From positions 1 through 64,000 of the forward strand of contig NZ_JAIUKZ010000002.1 in the NCBI RefSeq assembly GCF_020165985.1: 64,000 bases of DNA, given 5' to 3'. The position numbers were made by a program, and so were the translations under genes. The stretch is from Bacillus sp. RAR_GA_16 (lineage in GTDB: Bacteria; Bacillota; Bacilli; Bacillales; Guptibacillaceae). Shown in pieces: positions 43,566 through 53,377 of the stretch; position 1 is the stretch's first letter; the number at the start of each line of letters is the position of its first letter. The notes below the pieces were generated by a model. The model saw only the letters and a program-made list of their open reading frames with translations, was not told where the DNA came from and ran no database searches.

Positions 43566-44558
43566 TTGAACCAGCTATTACAATGCAAAAATATGAGTAA
43601 ACATTTTTCAAAAACACCGATTCTCCAAAATATTTCTTTTCATATGCAAAGCGGTGAGCATTTTACCATCGTGGGTCCTTCAGGGTGTGGAAAAACAACC
43701 CTTCTAAGGTGTCTTGCAGGTTTAGAAGAAATAAGTGAAGGGGAAATCTGGTTAAAACAAACATCGATTGTAAGGTTAAAGCCTGAAAAGCGATCGGTCG
43801 TTCTAATGTTTCAGGATCCCTTATTATTCCCGCATTTAACAGTAATTGAAAATGTAACGTATGGTTTGAAAAGAAAGAAAATGAAAAAGAAAGAGCGTGT
43901 CCTTAGGGCTGAACAAATGCTCATGAAAGTGAAATTACTTCATTTGAAAAACGCCTATCCACATGAGTTATCAGGTGGTCAAAAACAGCGGATTTCACTA
44001 GCAAGAGCTCTTGTCTTAAAGCCAGACCTGTTACTCCTAGATGAGCCGTTTAGTTCATTAGATGCAACGCTTAGAGAATCACTTCGAGGAGAAGTTAAAG
44101 AACTATTAAGAGAAGAAAATATTACTGCATTGTTTATTACGCATGATCGAGATGAAGCCATCGAAATGGGTGATAGACTTGCTGTCATGAATAAAGGGAG
44201 ATTTATTCAAATTGGTGAACCGTATGATGTCGTAACAAATCCATCATCAATTGAAAGTGCAAGAATTATAGGGGAAGGCCTTGCTTTGGAAAGCGGATTT
44301 ATTCCACTTCATAAAGTAATGGCCACCCCAATTGAGCAGAAGCCTTCTGAGAAGGACTTTGTCGTTGTGCAAGGAAAAGTAAAGGCAGTGACCGTGAAAA
44401 ATAATCTACCATGCTATCGTGTCACTTACGAGCAGGGGAGTATACTTGCCGTGTCAGATCGAGATTTAGCCGTAGGCCAAAACGTATTTTTAACGGCTAA
44501 ACGCGAAGATTTGAAAGAGTATAAGGATCAAGAAGAGCAATGGAGACGAGTTCAATGA
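43566..44558 (+). CDS. ABC transporter ATP-binding protein (YnjD-like)
   Basis: A 330-residue ATPase for the importer. Walker A is GPSGCGKTT (about residues 38-46), the Q-loop is MFQDPLLFP, the signature LSGGQKQRISLARAL, Walker B LLLDEP and the switch His TALFITHDRDEA. After the ATPase core a 100-residue C-terminal extension (about 230-330, with VVQGKVKAVTVKNN) resembles the TOBE-like regulatory domain of CysA/PotA/iron ATPases. Start is TTG 43566 after GAAAGGAAG. Its stop overlaps the TVP38 start (ATGA). Confidence 0.9.
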   Translation: MNQLLQCKNMSKHFSKTPILQNISFHMQSGEHFTIVGPSGCGKTTLLRCLAGLEEISEGEIWLKQTSIVRLKPEKRSVVLMFQDPLLFPHLTVIENVTYGLKRKKMKKKERVLRAEQMLMKVKLLHLKNAYPHELSGGQKQRISLARALVLKPDLLLLDEPFSSLDATLRESLRGEVKELLREENITALFITHDRDEAIEMGDRLAVMNKGRFIQIGEPYDVVTNPSSIESARIIGEGLALESGFIPLHKVMATPIEQKPSEKDFVVVQGKVKAVTVKNNLPCYRVTYEQGSILAVSDRDLAVGQNVFLTAKREDLKEYKDQEEQWRRVQ

Positions 44559-45211
44559 CGGGTAAAACAATCGCTAAGGGTTTCGGATTAACCATACTAA
44601 TTATTTTAATATACTTGCTGAATCAATATGTTTTCGATTTTCGCCCTTCTCATATTCGCGAATGGATTGCTTCATTTGGTATTTATGCGCCGTTAATTTT
44701 CCTGCTCATTTGTATTGGTAGACCTTTTGTTCTTTTCCCAACTTCAATTCTTTCGGTTAGTGGAGGACTTGTATTTGGTCCATTGCTTGGTACTTTCTTG
44801 GCGGTTCTTGGCGGATCGATAGGCGCTTTTCTTTTCTTTTTAATGGCTCGCAGACTTGGATTGAATATCCTGCCGAAATCCTGGAAAAGAAGAGGAGAAA
44901 CACTGGAAAAAAGACTTTCAGAAAAAGGTTTTCTTTATGTTTTATTGTTACGATTAGTTCCGTTTCTTCACTTTGATTTAGTTAGTTATGTTTGTGGCGT
45001 TTCTAATGTGAACCGCAGGAAATACTACTTAGCAACGTTGCTTGGAATGCTGCCTGGGGCATTTGCTTTAAATTTCTTAGGTGCAAGCTTTTTATCTAAT
45101 AATTTCACTACAGTCTTAATAGCTGCTGTAATCTTGCTTTTACTATTATTGATTAGTTTATACATTCGAAGGAAAGCCTTTGGTTCAGCTGTTGAGGAGG
45201 ACCTTAAATGA
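44555..45211 (+). CDS. TVP38/TMEM64 family membrane protein
   Basis: A 218-residue protein of the TVP38/DedA superfamily (VTT domain). The core is RPFVLFPTSILSVSGGLVFGPLLGTFLAVLGGSIGAFLFFLMARRLG (in pieces) and LLLRLVPFLHFDLVSYVCGVSNVNRRKYYLATLLGMLPG, including the re-entrant G-x-x-x-(V/Y)-x-R-x-x-P motif as LLRLVP. These proteins are lipid scramblases or transporters. ATG 44555 shares ATGA with the ATPase stop and has GGAGACG before it, so it is preferred over ATG 44540. The gene is embedded in the ABC operon, ahead of the CDP-alcohol transferase. Confidence 0.88.
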   Translation: MTGKTIAKGFGLTILIILIYLLNQYVFDFRPSHIREWIASFGIYAPLIFLLICIGRPFVLFPTSILSVSGGLVFGPLLGTFLAVLGGSIGAFLFFLMARRLGLNILPKSWKRRGETLEKRLSEKGFLYVLLLRLVPFLHFDLVSYVCGVSNVNRRKYYLATLLGMLPGAFALNFLGASFLSNNFTTVLIAAVILLLLLLISLYIRRKAFGSAVEEDLK

Positions 45212-45223
45212 GGAGGTGCACAT

Positions 45224-45805
45224 ATGTTAGATACTCATGCAAGAAAATATGTCCAGCCCCTAATGGACCGAACAGCTGATTCATTACTTCGAGTAGGTCT
45301 TACGGCGAATCAAGTAACAATCCTATCATTTATCATTGGTGTATCTTCTGGGTTTCTAGTCTATTTCAATCAATTTATTTTGGCGGTCATCGTCTTGTGG
45401 GTGTCAGGCTATCTTGATGCAGTAGATGGAACGATGGCTCGCAAAACAAAACCTTCTGCTTTTGGAACCGTTCTAGATGTCAGTTTTGATCGCGTCGTTG
45501 AGATAAGTGTCATTTTAGGACTTGCTTTTCGTTTTCCAGAAGCGATGTGGGCACTCTTATTATTAAGTACCTCAATTATATTTGCCATGACCATTTTTTT
45601 GACAGTTGGAGCTGTTTCTGAAAAAAAAGGCGTTAAATCATTTTACTATCAAGCTGGGGCAGCAGAGCGAACAGAAGGATTCATCTTATTTACGGCGATG
45701 ATTTTATTTCACAATATCTTAGTAATGTTAACTTTGGTGTTTTTAGCAATCGAACTTTTTACAGCTTTTCAAAGATTATCTGAAGCAAAAAAGATTCTAG
45801 GATAG
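45224..45805 (+). CDS. CDP-alcohol phosphatidyltransferase (YnjF-like)
   Basis: A 193-residue membrane enzyme with the complete motif D-x2-DG-x2-AR-x8-G-x3-D-x3-D at D65, D68, G69, A72-R73, G81, D85 and D89 (YLDAVDGTMARK, FGTVLDVSFD). Such enzymes join a CDP-linked group (CDP-diacylglycerol or another CDP-alcohol) to an alcohol. The alcohol acceptor is not predictable. AGGAGGTG precedes ATG 45224, 12 bases after the TVP38 stop. E. coli ynjF occupies a comparable place downstream of ynjBCD, which supports a real functional link. Confidence 0.9.
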   Translation: MLDTHARKYVQPLMDRTADSLLRVGLTANQVTILSFIIGVSSGFLVYFNQFILAVIVLWVSGYLDAVDGTMARKTKPSAFGTVLDVSFDRVVEISVILGLAFRFPEAMWALLLLSTSIIFAMTIFLTVGAVSEKKGVKSFYYQAGAAERTEGFILFTAMILFHNILVMLTLVFLAIELFTAFQRLSEAKKILG

Positions 45806-45818
45806 GGAGATGAAACAG

Positions 45819-47243
45819 ATGAAAGAGTATGACTTGATTGTAATTGGTGGAGGGTCGGGTGGACTGACTGCAGCTGCTGGAGCAGCAAATATGGGAGCCT
45901 CTGTTGCCTTAATTGATGATCAGCCTGGACTTGGAGGAGATTGTCTTCATTTTGGTTGCGTTCCTTCAAAAGCTTTTATAACAGCTGCAAAAGAAGTTCA
46001 TGCTGTCTATAAGGGAGCATCAGAATTTGGCCTTACTGTAAGTGGGGAGGTGCGGTTTAATCGTGCAATTGAGCGTGTTCATGAAGCGATCGATGAGATA
46101 CAAGAAGTTGATAGTGATGAGAGGTTTGAAAAATTAGGGATAGAGATTTTTAGAGGAAAGGGATCTTTTAAAGATAACCATACGGTACTTATAGATGGAA
46201 AGAATCCGATTAAAGGAAAACGAATCGTCATTTCAACCGGTTCAAGTCCCAAAATCCCGCCGCTCACTGGGATTGAAAGTGTTTCTTTTATAACAAATGA
46301 AACCATTTTTAATTTAACTTCGCTTCCCAAAAGTACGGTATTTATAGGCGGAGGACCAGTTGGATTAGAGCTTGCTCAATCATTAGCAAGATTTGGGTCA
46401 GAAGTAACTATTTTAGAAACGTCAGAATCGATTTTTAAAAAGGAAGATCATGATATTATTCCTATCGTTACAAAAGAATTAGAAAAAGAACTTTCTTTTA
46501 TTTTTAATGCAGAAGCTAAGGAAATTAGGGAAGAAAATGGGTATAAAGTTATTACGTATCTTCAAAATGGGGAAGAAAAAACAATTGAGTCAGAAGCTGT
46601 GATGATGTCAGTTGGTAGAAAACCAAATACAGATCAGTTAAATTTAGAAACGGCAGGCGTGGAGAGTAATAAGGGGTATATCACAGTAAATGATTCGCTC
46701 CAATCCAGTCAATCTCACATCTATGCGATCGGTGATGTAAATGGAACATTTCCTTTTACTCATGGAGCTGGAATGGAAGGAAAGCTTATTGTGCAGAACG
46801 CTGTGTTCGGTTTGAAAAGAAAAGTAAGTTATGACAACGTTCCGTGGGTTACCTATACAGACCCAGAAGTGTTTCACCTCGGGATGACGGAAAAAGAAGC
46901 AAAGGAAAAACATGGGGATATACGCGTATTTAAAGTTGGAACGGGCGATGTCGATCGGTTTATAGCGGAACGAAAGAAAAATGGACTAGTCAAAGTGATT
47001 ACGGATATGAAAGGGCATATATTAGGCGCCCATGCAGTAGGAGAAGATGCGGGAAGTTGGATGCAAGAAATTGTTTTTGCGAAAGAACATGGTCATAAAA
47101 TCGGCGATATTTCCACCGTCATCCATCCTTATCCAACAAAAGGGGCGATCTTAAATCAGGCAGCAGATTTATATTGGAGAGAAAAATTATTTGATGGTTG
47201 GCTGCCAAAGGTATCTGAGAAGTATATTAAATGGGTGAGGTAA
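45819..47243 (+). CDS. mercuric-reductase-like FAD/NAD(P) disulfide oxidoreductase
   Basis: A 474-residue group-I disulfide oxidoreductase. FAD loop DLIVIGGGSGGLTAAAGAANMGA, redox-active Cys pair in GGDCLHFGCVPSKAF, NAD(P) loop TVFIGGGPVGLELAQSLARFG, FAD-ribityl YAIGDVNGTFPFTH, and the C-terminal interface HPYPTKGAILNQAADLYWR are all intact; there is no extra N-terminal HMA domain and no vicinal C-terminal Cys pair of true MerA. It is thus a mercuric-reductase-like relative of unknown substrate. GGGAG is best spaced for ATG 45819; ATG 45810 is too close. Confidence 0.9.
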   Translation: MKEYDLIVIGGGSGGLTAAAGAANMGASVALIDDQPGLGGDCLHFGCVPSKAFITAAKEVHAVYKGASEFGLTVSGEVRFNRAIERVHEAIDEIQEVDSDERFEKLGIEIFRGKGSFKDNHTVLIDGKNPIKGKRIVISTGSSPKIPPLTGIESVSFITNETIFNLTSLPKSTVFIGGGPVGLELAQSLARFGSEVTILETSESIFKKEDHDIIPIVTKELEKELSFIFNAEAKEIREENGYKVITYLQNGEEKTIESEAVMMSVGRKPNTDQLNLETAGVESNKGYITVNDSLQSSQSHIYAIGDVNGTFPFTHGAGMEGKLIVQNAVFGLKRKVSYDNVPWVTYTDPEVFHLGMTEKEAKEKHGDIRVFKVGTGDVDRFIAERKKNGLVKVITDMKGHILGAHAVGEDAGSWMQEIVFAKEHGHKIGDISTVIHPYPTKGAILNQAADLYWREKLFDGWLPKVSEKYIKWVR

Positions 47244-47262
47244 GGTTAAGAGGAGGGATCGT

Positions 47263-48358
47263 TTGACTAAATTGTTATTGCTTGGAGCGGGACATGCGCA
47301 TCTCCATCTCATGAAGAGACTTCAAGAAGAGAAGCTTGATGTGGATGTCACGCTTGTTTCTCCTTCTCAATACCAGTATTATTCAGGAATGTTTTCTGGA
47401 TATTTGGAAGGGTTATATCGCGAAGAAGAAATACGCCTACATATTCCATCATTAACAAAGGCAAGTGGCATTAAATTTATTAAGGGGGCTGCTATCTCCA
47501 TCGATGCCAAAAGTAAAGTTGTTTTAACCGAAAAAGGCGATATTCTATCGTATGATATTTTGTCCATCGACATTGGAATCGTTAACTGCTGGGATTGAGA
47601 TTCCTGGTGCAAGGAAACATGCTCTTCGCATTAAACCAAATTATCGAATTGAAGAAGTAGCGAATAAATTGTGGAATGCGAGTGAACCCGTTGTTATTGG
47701 TGGAGGAGCTGGCGGTGTTGAGATGGCACTGGCTCTTACAGCTAAAAGGAAAAATGAAGGCAAAAGACCAGTTACTTTAATTTCTCATTCAACGATCTTA
47801 GAAAAAGCTACAGAGAAAGCTCAATTGAAAGTCAAAAATATTCTACAAAACAAAGGTCTCACTTTAATTACGCAGGAAAAGGTCTCAAATATAACATCCA
47901 ATCACTTAATTACTTCGGGAGGAAAAAATATTAAGTACGACCAAGTTTTATGGTTAACCGGTCCAAAGGCTCCAGAGATGTTTCGTACATCTAAGCTGCC
48001 TATTGATCATGCTGGGTATATACTCGTAGATGATACACTTCAGGTAAAGGAGCATCCCGCTATATTTGCTGCAGGAGACTGTGCCTCCATTAAACAGTAT
48101 CCTGAGCTACCTAAAGCAGGAGTTATCGCTGTTCGACAAGCCGCTATCTTATGGGAGAATATAAAGGCTTTTATGAATGAGACGAGCGGATATCGGTTTA
48201 AACCTAAAAGTACTTATTTGTCCATTCTTTCAACAGGACAAAAAGAAGGTCTGTTATTATATGGGAACATTCAAGTTCACCATCATCTATCTTGGCTATT
48301 AAAAGATCGTATTGATAAAAAGTTCATAGGAAAATACAAACAAACCACGTCGTTCTAA
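47263..48358 (+). pseudogene. NDH-2-like FAD/NAD(P) oxidoreductase with one frameshift
   Basis: The gene starts at TTG 47263 (GAGGAGGG site) as LLLLGAGHAHLHLMKRL, then breaks: the first frame stops at 47598, and the rest reads in the next frame from 47552 as ..EIPGARKHALRIKPNYRIEE.., with the NAD loop VVIGGGAGGVEMALAL and FAD site IFAAGDCAS. Removing one A of GGAATC (47577/47578) joins them as ..IDIGSLTAGIEIPGA.., giving a 364-residue protein with the usual DIGS motif. The GHAHLH start is typical of the NADH-dehydrogenase-like proteins that are found alone or fused to SelD. Last gene of the operon. Confidence 0.8.
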
Positions 48359-48378
48359 AAAAACGGCGTGGTTTAATT
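48342..48378 (+). terminator. operon terminator
   Basis: AAACCACGTCGTT (48342-48354) pairs with AACGGCGTGGTTT (48362-48374), including one G-T pair, then AATTT. The stop codon is inside the loop region. Confidence 0.75.
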
Positions 48379-48380
48379 TC

Positions 48381-48880
48381 TGTGGGAGTCATACTAATTT
48401 ACTGTGACTTTATGTGTGTGAATTCGAGAGATTTGTCGCATTTTTGTGTATATCGATTAGGGGTTGACGAACACATTGTTAGCGGAAAATGGTAAATAAA
48501 GTAGAATTTTCAATAATGGACAAAAAGATTATCTATTATTGTTTGCAAAAACCCTCCTTTTTTATAGAGTTTAATAGGTTAAAAAATTCATTATAGTTAT
48601 TTAGCCTTAACAGTAATTTAGGAATGGAAGCGATAGGTAAATAGACCCGTTTATAGAATGGCCATTATAAGCCTAACTTCCGGAACATTTTGGAATAAAT
48701 ATACAGGAAATTAGTCATTTTTTTATATTAAAAGTACAATGGTTTGTTCGATTCATTTTCTGAAAATTTTGTCATTTTACATTTTATTTTGATAAATACT
48801 GGGTTAGCATGGGAGTTGAAGTTGGAACACAGGAAGGAGGAAGAGAAAGCTTTATCACAACAAATAAGGGAGGAAGAAAT
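48381..48880 (+). other. AT-rich leader region of bpr
   Basis: No gene is seen in these 500 bases. A candidate promoter TTGTCA (48769-48774) with TAAATA (48793-48798, 18-base spacer) lies 83 bases before the bpr start. TTGACG at 48464 has no good partner. The region is long, AT-rich and free of clear hairpins, consistent with a regulated secreted-protease promoter that binds several regulators. Confidence 0.3.
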
Positions 48881-51800
48881 TTGAAGAAGCGAAAACGTAG
48901 AATTGTTATGCTATTTGCTTGTTTTATTCTCCTCATCACGAGCTTCATACAGCCAGCCATGCAAGCAAAGGCTGGAAACGAGCCATCCGTCTCAATGAAA
49001 AAAGAAAGCGACCGGATTAATCAGAAAGTAACAAAAGCTTTCGAGAAAAATGAAAAAGTGACATTTTTGATAAAATTTGCTGAACAAGCAGACACCACTA
49101 AAGCAGCTAAAGAAGCGAAAGATAATGCAAAGGAAAAAAAGCTTACCTCATTTCAAGCTGAAATCACGCAAAGATCAGCTGTTGTTAATGCGCTTAGATC
49201 AACGGCGATTGAAACTCAGCGGGAGGTCATCACTTACTTAGAACATCAAGAGCAAAAAGGGAATGCAGAAGACATAAAGTCATTTTACATTGTGAACGGG
49301 ATGGCAGTAACTGCAACGAAAAAAGTAATGAAGCACCTTGCCTCGTTGCCAGAAGTGGAGAAGATTCTTCCCAATGAAATAAGACAGATTCAACCAATTG
49401 CAGACAAAACAAAAACCAAAGCGCAAACCACTACAGAGACCAATTCGATTGAATGGAATATTGATCGTGTTGGAGCACCAGAAGTATGGAATATGGGAAT
49501 TGATGGGGCAGGGACGGTCATTGCTAACATTGATACCGGTGTCCAGTGGGATCACCCAGCTCTTATGGAACAGTACAGAGGGTACAGTTCTGAAGGAGTA
49601 GATCACGAATTTAACTGGTTTGACGCTGTTAGTGGCGAGGAAGCACCATATGATGACATTGCACATGGGACACATACAATGGGCACAATGGTTGGAGTTG
49701 AACCGGATGGTTCAAACCAAATCGGTGTTGCTCCAGGTGCAAAGTGGATTGCAGTGAAGGCATTTAGCGAAGAAGGAGGATCAGATATTGATCTTCTAGA
49801 AGCAGGGGAATGGATTATTGCTCCTAAAGATGCTGAAGGCAATCCTCATCCTGAGAAGGCTCCAGATGTCGTGAACAATTCTTGGGGAGGTGGGCCTGGG
49901 CTTGATGAATGGTATCGCCCAATGGTTCAAAATTGGCGAAATGCCGATATTTTCCCTGAATTTTCTGCGGGTAATACAACATTATTTAATCCAGGAGGAC
50001 CTGAGTCAATCGCAACACCAGCAAATTATCCAGAGTCATTTGCTACCGGAGCAACAGACATTAATGATTCGCTTGGGAGCTTCTCACTACAGGGACCTTC
50101 GCCTTATGATGAGGTAAAACCTGACGTTTCAGCTCCTGGTGTTAATATTCGGTCTGCAGTACCAGGTAGTAACTATGAAGGGGGTTGGAACGGTACATCG
50201 ATGGCTGCACCCCACGTAGCAGCGATCGTAGCTCTTCTTCGCCAAGCAGATCCATCTTTAACCGTAGATGAAATAGAGGAGATCTTTTTAAATAGTGTTA
50301 CACCACTGACAGATGATGAATTTCCTGATTCTCCGAATAATGGTTATGGATATGGCTTGGTGAATGCTTTTGATGCCGTGTCTTCTGTTATTAGTGGACT
50401 TGGTACATTAAAAGGAGAGGTTATGAAAGAAGGAGATGATGAAGAAGAACCAACCTATCAACATGAGGCGGCATCTGAGGCATATGCAGGTATGGATCTT
50501 CCTTTAACAATCACGGCTTCAGACAACGTTAGCGTCACCAATGTAGAACTTGAATATAATGTTGAGGGAGAATGGACTTCTACTGAAGCTGAAAGGGTAG
50601 ATGGAAATTATCTTTCTGGAACTTATCAAGCTACGATTCCTGGTGAAGGTGTCAATGAACCTTCTGTTAGTTACAGGTTTAAAATCGAAGACTATGGCGG
50701 GCATATTGTCACAACGGATGAGTACCAGGTAGAAATCATTCCTGGTATCACTACAGGTTATGAAACCGACTTTGAATCAGAGCCAGCCGGTTGGATGAGC
50801 TGGGGAGAAAATAATTCGTGGGAGTGGGGAGCGCCGACAGTCGGCCCTGAAGCTTTCTCTGGGGAAAAAGTTTATGGAACAAATCTTGATGGAGCTTATG
50901 CCAACAGTGCGAATATGACGCTAATGATGCCACCAATAGATCTACAAGAAGGCGCAGCTTATCTTCACTTTAGTCAGTGGTATGAGCTGGAAAGAAACTA
51001 TGATTATGGTCATCTATTTATCTCAACCGATCAGGAAAATTGGGAAGCACTTAGAGAATACAATAACCTATCTGATGGATGGATAAGTGAAGAGGTTGAC
51101 CTATCATCCTATGAAAATCAACGCATATATTTAGCTTTTCAAGTTGAGACGGATGGTAGTGTGATGAAACAGGGCTGGTATATTGACGATGTAAGTTTAT
51201 CAGCAGAGCCGATGGAAGTCGCTACTAAGAAAAAGAGCGCGAAAGTTTCCATTCAACCTGAAGAAAAATCTTCAAGTGTCAAAGCAAAAGAAAAAGTTAA
51301 TCCTGAGAAATTAAAACCTACACCGCTGCTTAATAGTAAAAATCCAGTTCAAGAGAAGCCAACACCTACACCTCAAGCTCTGCCGCTTCAAGCAGAAGTA
51401 TCTATTCTTGAGACGGGTCGCTCTGCAACAACCAACTTGGAAGATGGAAGCTATTCTATGATTCATGCAGCAGGGGACTACACAGCTATTGCAGAAGCAT
51501 ATGGCTACCAGTCAGAGACTCAGGAAGTGACAATTGCAGATGATGAGGTGACAGAAGCTGACTTCACTTTAGAAGCGATACCAGAAGGAGAAATCGAAGG
51601 AACGGTCACAAACAGCGAAACTGGAGAGCCAATCCAGGGTGCAACTGTTTTATTAGTAGAAGATGCTGCTATAGCCCCTGTTCAAACTGATGAAGAAGGA
51701 CAATATTCATTAACAGGTTATGAAGGGGATTATTCGTTAAAAATTCTTGCGGCCGGTTACTATAGCGAAACGTTTAACGTTACGGTAGAAGCCAACGAGA

Positions 51801-53170
51801 CAGTGGTACAGAATGCTGAGCTTACTCCATTTATTGGCTATGCAGGTGAAATCGGTTATGACGATGGTACAGCAGAAAATGCAAGAGCGTTCTATGATGC
51901 TGGAAATGGTTGGGCTGTGAAAATGTCACTTGCAGAAGGCCAAGAACGTGCGCTTGTAACAGGAGGTTTATTTAGATTCTGGAATACAGAATGGCCAAAT
52001 CCAGGTGGAACAAATTTCAAAGTCGAAATTCATGATGCTTCAGGTCCAGATGGGGCACCAGGTAAGAAGCTCGCTGGTCCAATTGACGCGACAGCTCTTC
52101 GAAATGGTGAATGGACAATGGTTGATTTATCTGATCAAGGAATTATTGTAGAAGGGGATTTCTATCTCACTTACATTCAAGCGGATGCCAATCCAAATGC
52201 GCCAGGTCTTGCAACAGATGAAGATGGAGAATACGTCGATCGTAGCTGGCAATATGTTAGTGGGGCATGGTCGAAGGCTCCTGAAGAAGAAGGAAACTAC
52301 ATGATTCGGGCAGTCGTTGACTATGAGTTAACAGCACCTAAGATAACTTCTCCTAAGGATGAATCTTATACGAATAAGAATGCGATACAAATTGAGGGGG
52401 AAACAGCACCTTCTACTACGGTACATCTTTATAATAATGGGGAAGAAAAGGTGACTACATCTTCGGATAATGAAGGATACTTTTCAGAAGAAATTCAGTT
52501 GAGCGAAGGAGAAAATCGTTTGACTGCGCGTGCATCAACTGACAGGGGAATGACAGAAGAATCAGATTCTGTTCTTGTTATCTTGGATCAAGAAAAGCCA
52601 GAGTTATCGATTACTTCACCGAAAGATGGTTGGAAAACAAATAAAGGCTCCGTAACCGTCAAAGGTGAAATCAACGATGAAAACCTATCTTGGGTGAAGG
52701 TGAATGGTAAGAAAGCAAAAGTAGAAAATGGGGAGTATTCACTTCGCATCTTGCTAGAGCAAGGGCAAAATAATATCAAGGTTGTAGCAAAGGATAAAGC
52801 AGGAAATAAGACAAAGAAATCCATTACCGTATATACCCAACAAGAAGATTTGGAGATTAGTAACTTAAAGCCAGATCAGAATAAAAATCTTCAAGCTGGT
52901 GAATCGGTGAAAATTGAGTTTGATAGTAAGCCTGGAATAAAGGCAACTTTTTCAATCCATATGCCACTTGTAAATCCTACTATGATGCCTCAAAGTGTGA
53001 CTGAATTTCCGATGATGGAAGTATCGGAAGGGCATTACGAAGGTTACTGGACAGCCACTTCAAATGTAGTAGCAAAGGGAGCTAAGATTGAAGTGAAAGT
53101 AACGGACTCTTATGGAAATGAATCAAGAAAAATTGCTGAAGGACAATTAAACATTAATACCGAAGAATAA
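48881..53170 (+). CDS. bpr: bacillopeptidase F-like subtilase, secreted
   Basis: A 1429-residue secreted S8 protease, close in length to B. subtilis Bpr (1433). Signal peptide: KKRKRR start and hydrophobic core to QAKAG; inhibitor_I9-like propeptide (about 60-175). Catalytic triad: Asp218 (IANIDTGVQWDH), His262 (DIAHGTHTMG), Ser440 (NGTSMAAPH). Then an immune-inhibitor-A-like MAM/jelly-roll domain (EPAGWMSWGENNSWEWG), a linker rich in Lys, Pro and Thr near 800, carboxypeptidase regulatory-like repeats (GEIEGTVTNSETGEPIQG), and Big/Ig-like repeats (TSPKDGWKTNKGSVTVKGE). Start TTG 48881 has GGGAGGAAG; the open frame before it is leader. No C-terminal anchor. Confidence 0.92.
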   Translation: MKKRKRRIVMLFACFILLITSFIQPAMQAKAGNEPSVSMKKESDRINQKVTKAFEKNEKVTFLIKFAEQADTTKAAKEAKDNAKEKKLTSFQAEITQRSAVVNALRSTAIETQREVITYLEHQEQKGNAEDIKSFYIVNGMAVTATKKVMKHLASLPEVEKILPNEIRQIQPIADKTKTKAQTTTETNSIEWNIDRVGAPEVWNMGIDGAGTVIANIDTGVQWDHPALMEQYRGYSSEGVDHEFNWFDAVSGEEAPYDDIAHGTHTMGTMVGVEPDGSNQIGVAPGAKWIAVKAFSEEGGSDIDLLEAGEWIIAPKDAEGNPHPEKAPDVVNNSWGGGPGLDEWYRPMVQNWRNADIFPEFSAGNTTLFNPGGPESIATPANYPESFATGATDINDSLGSFSLQGPSPYDEVKPDVSAPGVNIRSAVPGSNYEGGWNGTSMAAPHVAAIVALLRQADPSLTVDEIEEIFLNSVTPLTDDEFPDSPNNGYGYGLVNAFDAVSSVISGLGTLKGEVMKEGDDEEEPTYQHEAASEAYAGMDLPLTITASDNVSVTNVELEYNVEGEWTSTEAERVDGNYLSGTYQATIPGEGVNEPSVSYRFKIEDYGGHIVTTDEYQVEIIPGITTGYETDFESEPAGWMSWGENNSWEWGAPTVGPEAFSGEKVYGTNLDGAYANSANMTLMMPPIDLQEGAAYLHFSQWYELERNYDYGHLFISTDQENWEALREYNNLSDGWISEEVDLSSYENQRIYLAFQVETDGSVMKQGWYIDDVSLSAEPMEVATKKKSAKVSIQPEEKSSSVKAKEKVNPEKLKPTPLLNSKNPVQEKPTPTPQALPLQAEVSILETGRSATTNLEDGSYSMIHAAGDYTAIAEAYGYQSETQEVTIADDEVTEADFTLEAIPEGEIEGTVTNSETGEPIQGATVLLVEDAAIAPVQTDEEGQYSLTGYEGDYSLKILAAGYYSETFNVTVEANETVVQNAELTPFIGYAGEIGYDDGTAENARAFYDAGNGWAVKMSLAEGQERALVTGGLFRFWNTEWPNPGGTNFKVEIHDASGPDGAPGKKLAGPIDATALRNGEWTMVDLSDQGIIVEGDFYLTYIQADANPNAPGLATDEDGEYVDRSWQYVSGAWSKAPEEEGNYMIRAVVDYELTAPKITSPKDESYTNKNAIQIEGETAPSTTVHLYNNGEEKVTTSSDNEGYFSEEIQLSEGENRLTARASTDRGMTEESDSVLVILDQEKPELSITSPKDGWKTNKGSVTVKGEINDENLSWVKVNGKKAKVENGEYSLRILLEQGQNNIKVVAKDKAGNKTKKSITVYTQQEDLEISNLKPDQNKNLQAGESVKIEFDSKPGIKATFSIHMPLVNPTMMPQSVTEFPMMEVSEGHYEGYWTATSNVVAKGAKIEVKVTDSYGNESRKIAEGQLNINTEE

Positions 53171-53176
53171 TCGAGA

Positions 53177-53206
53177 AAAAGCAGCCAGTTATCTGGCTGC
53201 TTTTTT
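53177..53206 (+). terminator. rho-independent terminator after bpr
   Basis: 12-bp stem AAAAGCAGCCAG / CTGGCTGCTTTT (53177-53188, 53193-53204), loop TTAT, then Ts. Confidence 0.92.
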
Positions 53207-53377
53207 GTTTAATAGAAATCGAAGTAGTGAAGCTTAGGGTTAAAGCAGAGGTTTCTATCGGTCAATAAGTATTTCTCGCCTATGGAAATAGGGCGGTTCT
53301 CGACTGAAAATGTGCAAAGATCTTATAAAGACGTTTATAATGGAGAAGAAGCAAATTGCTGAAAAGGAAATGATGTT

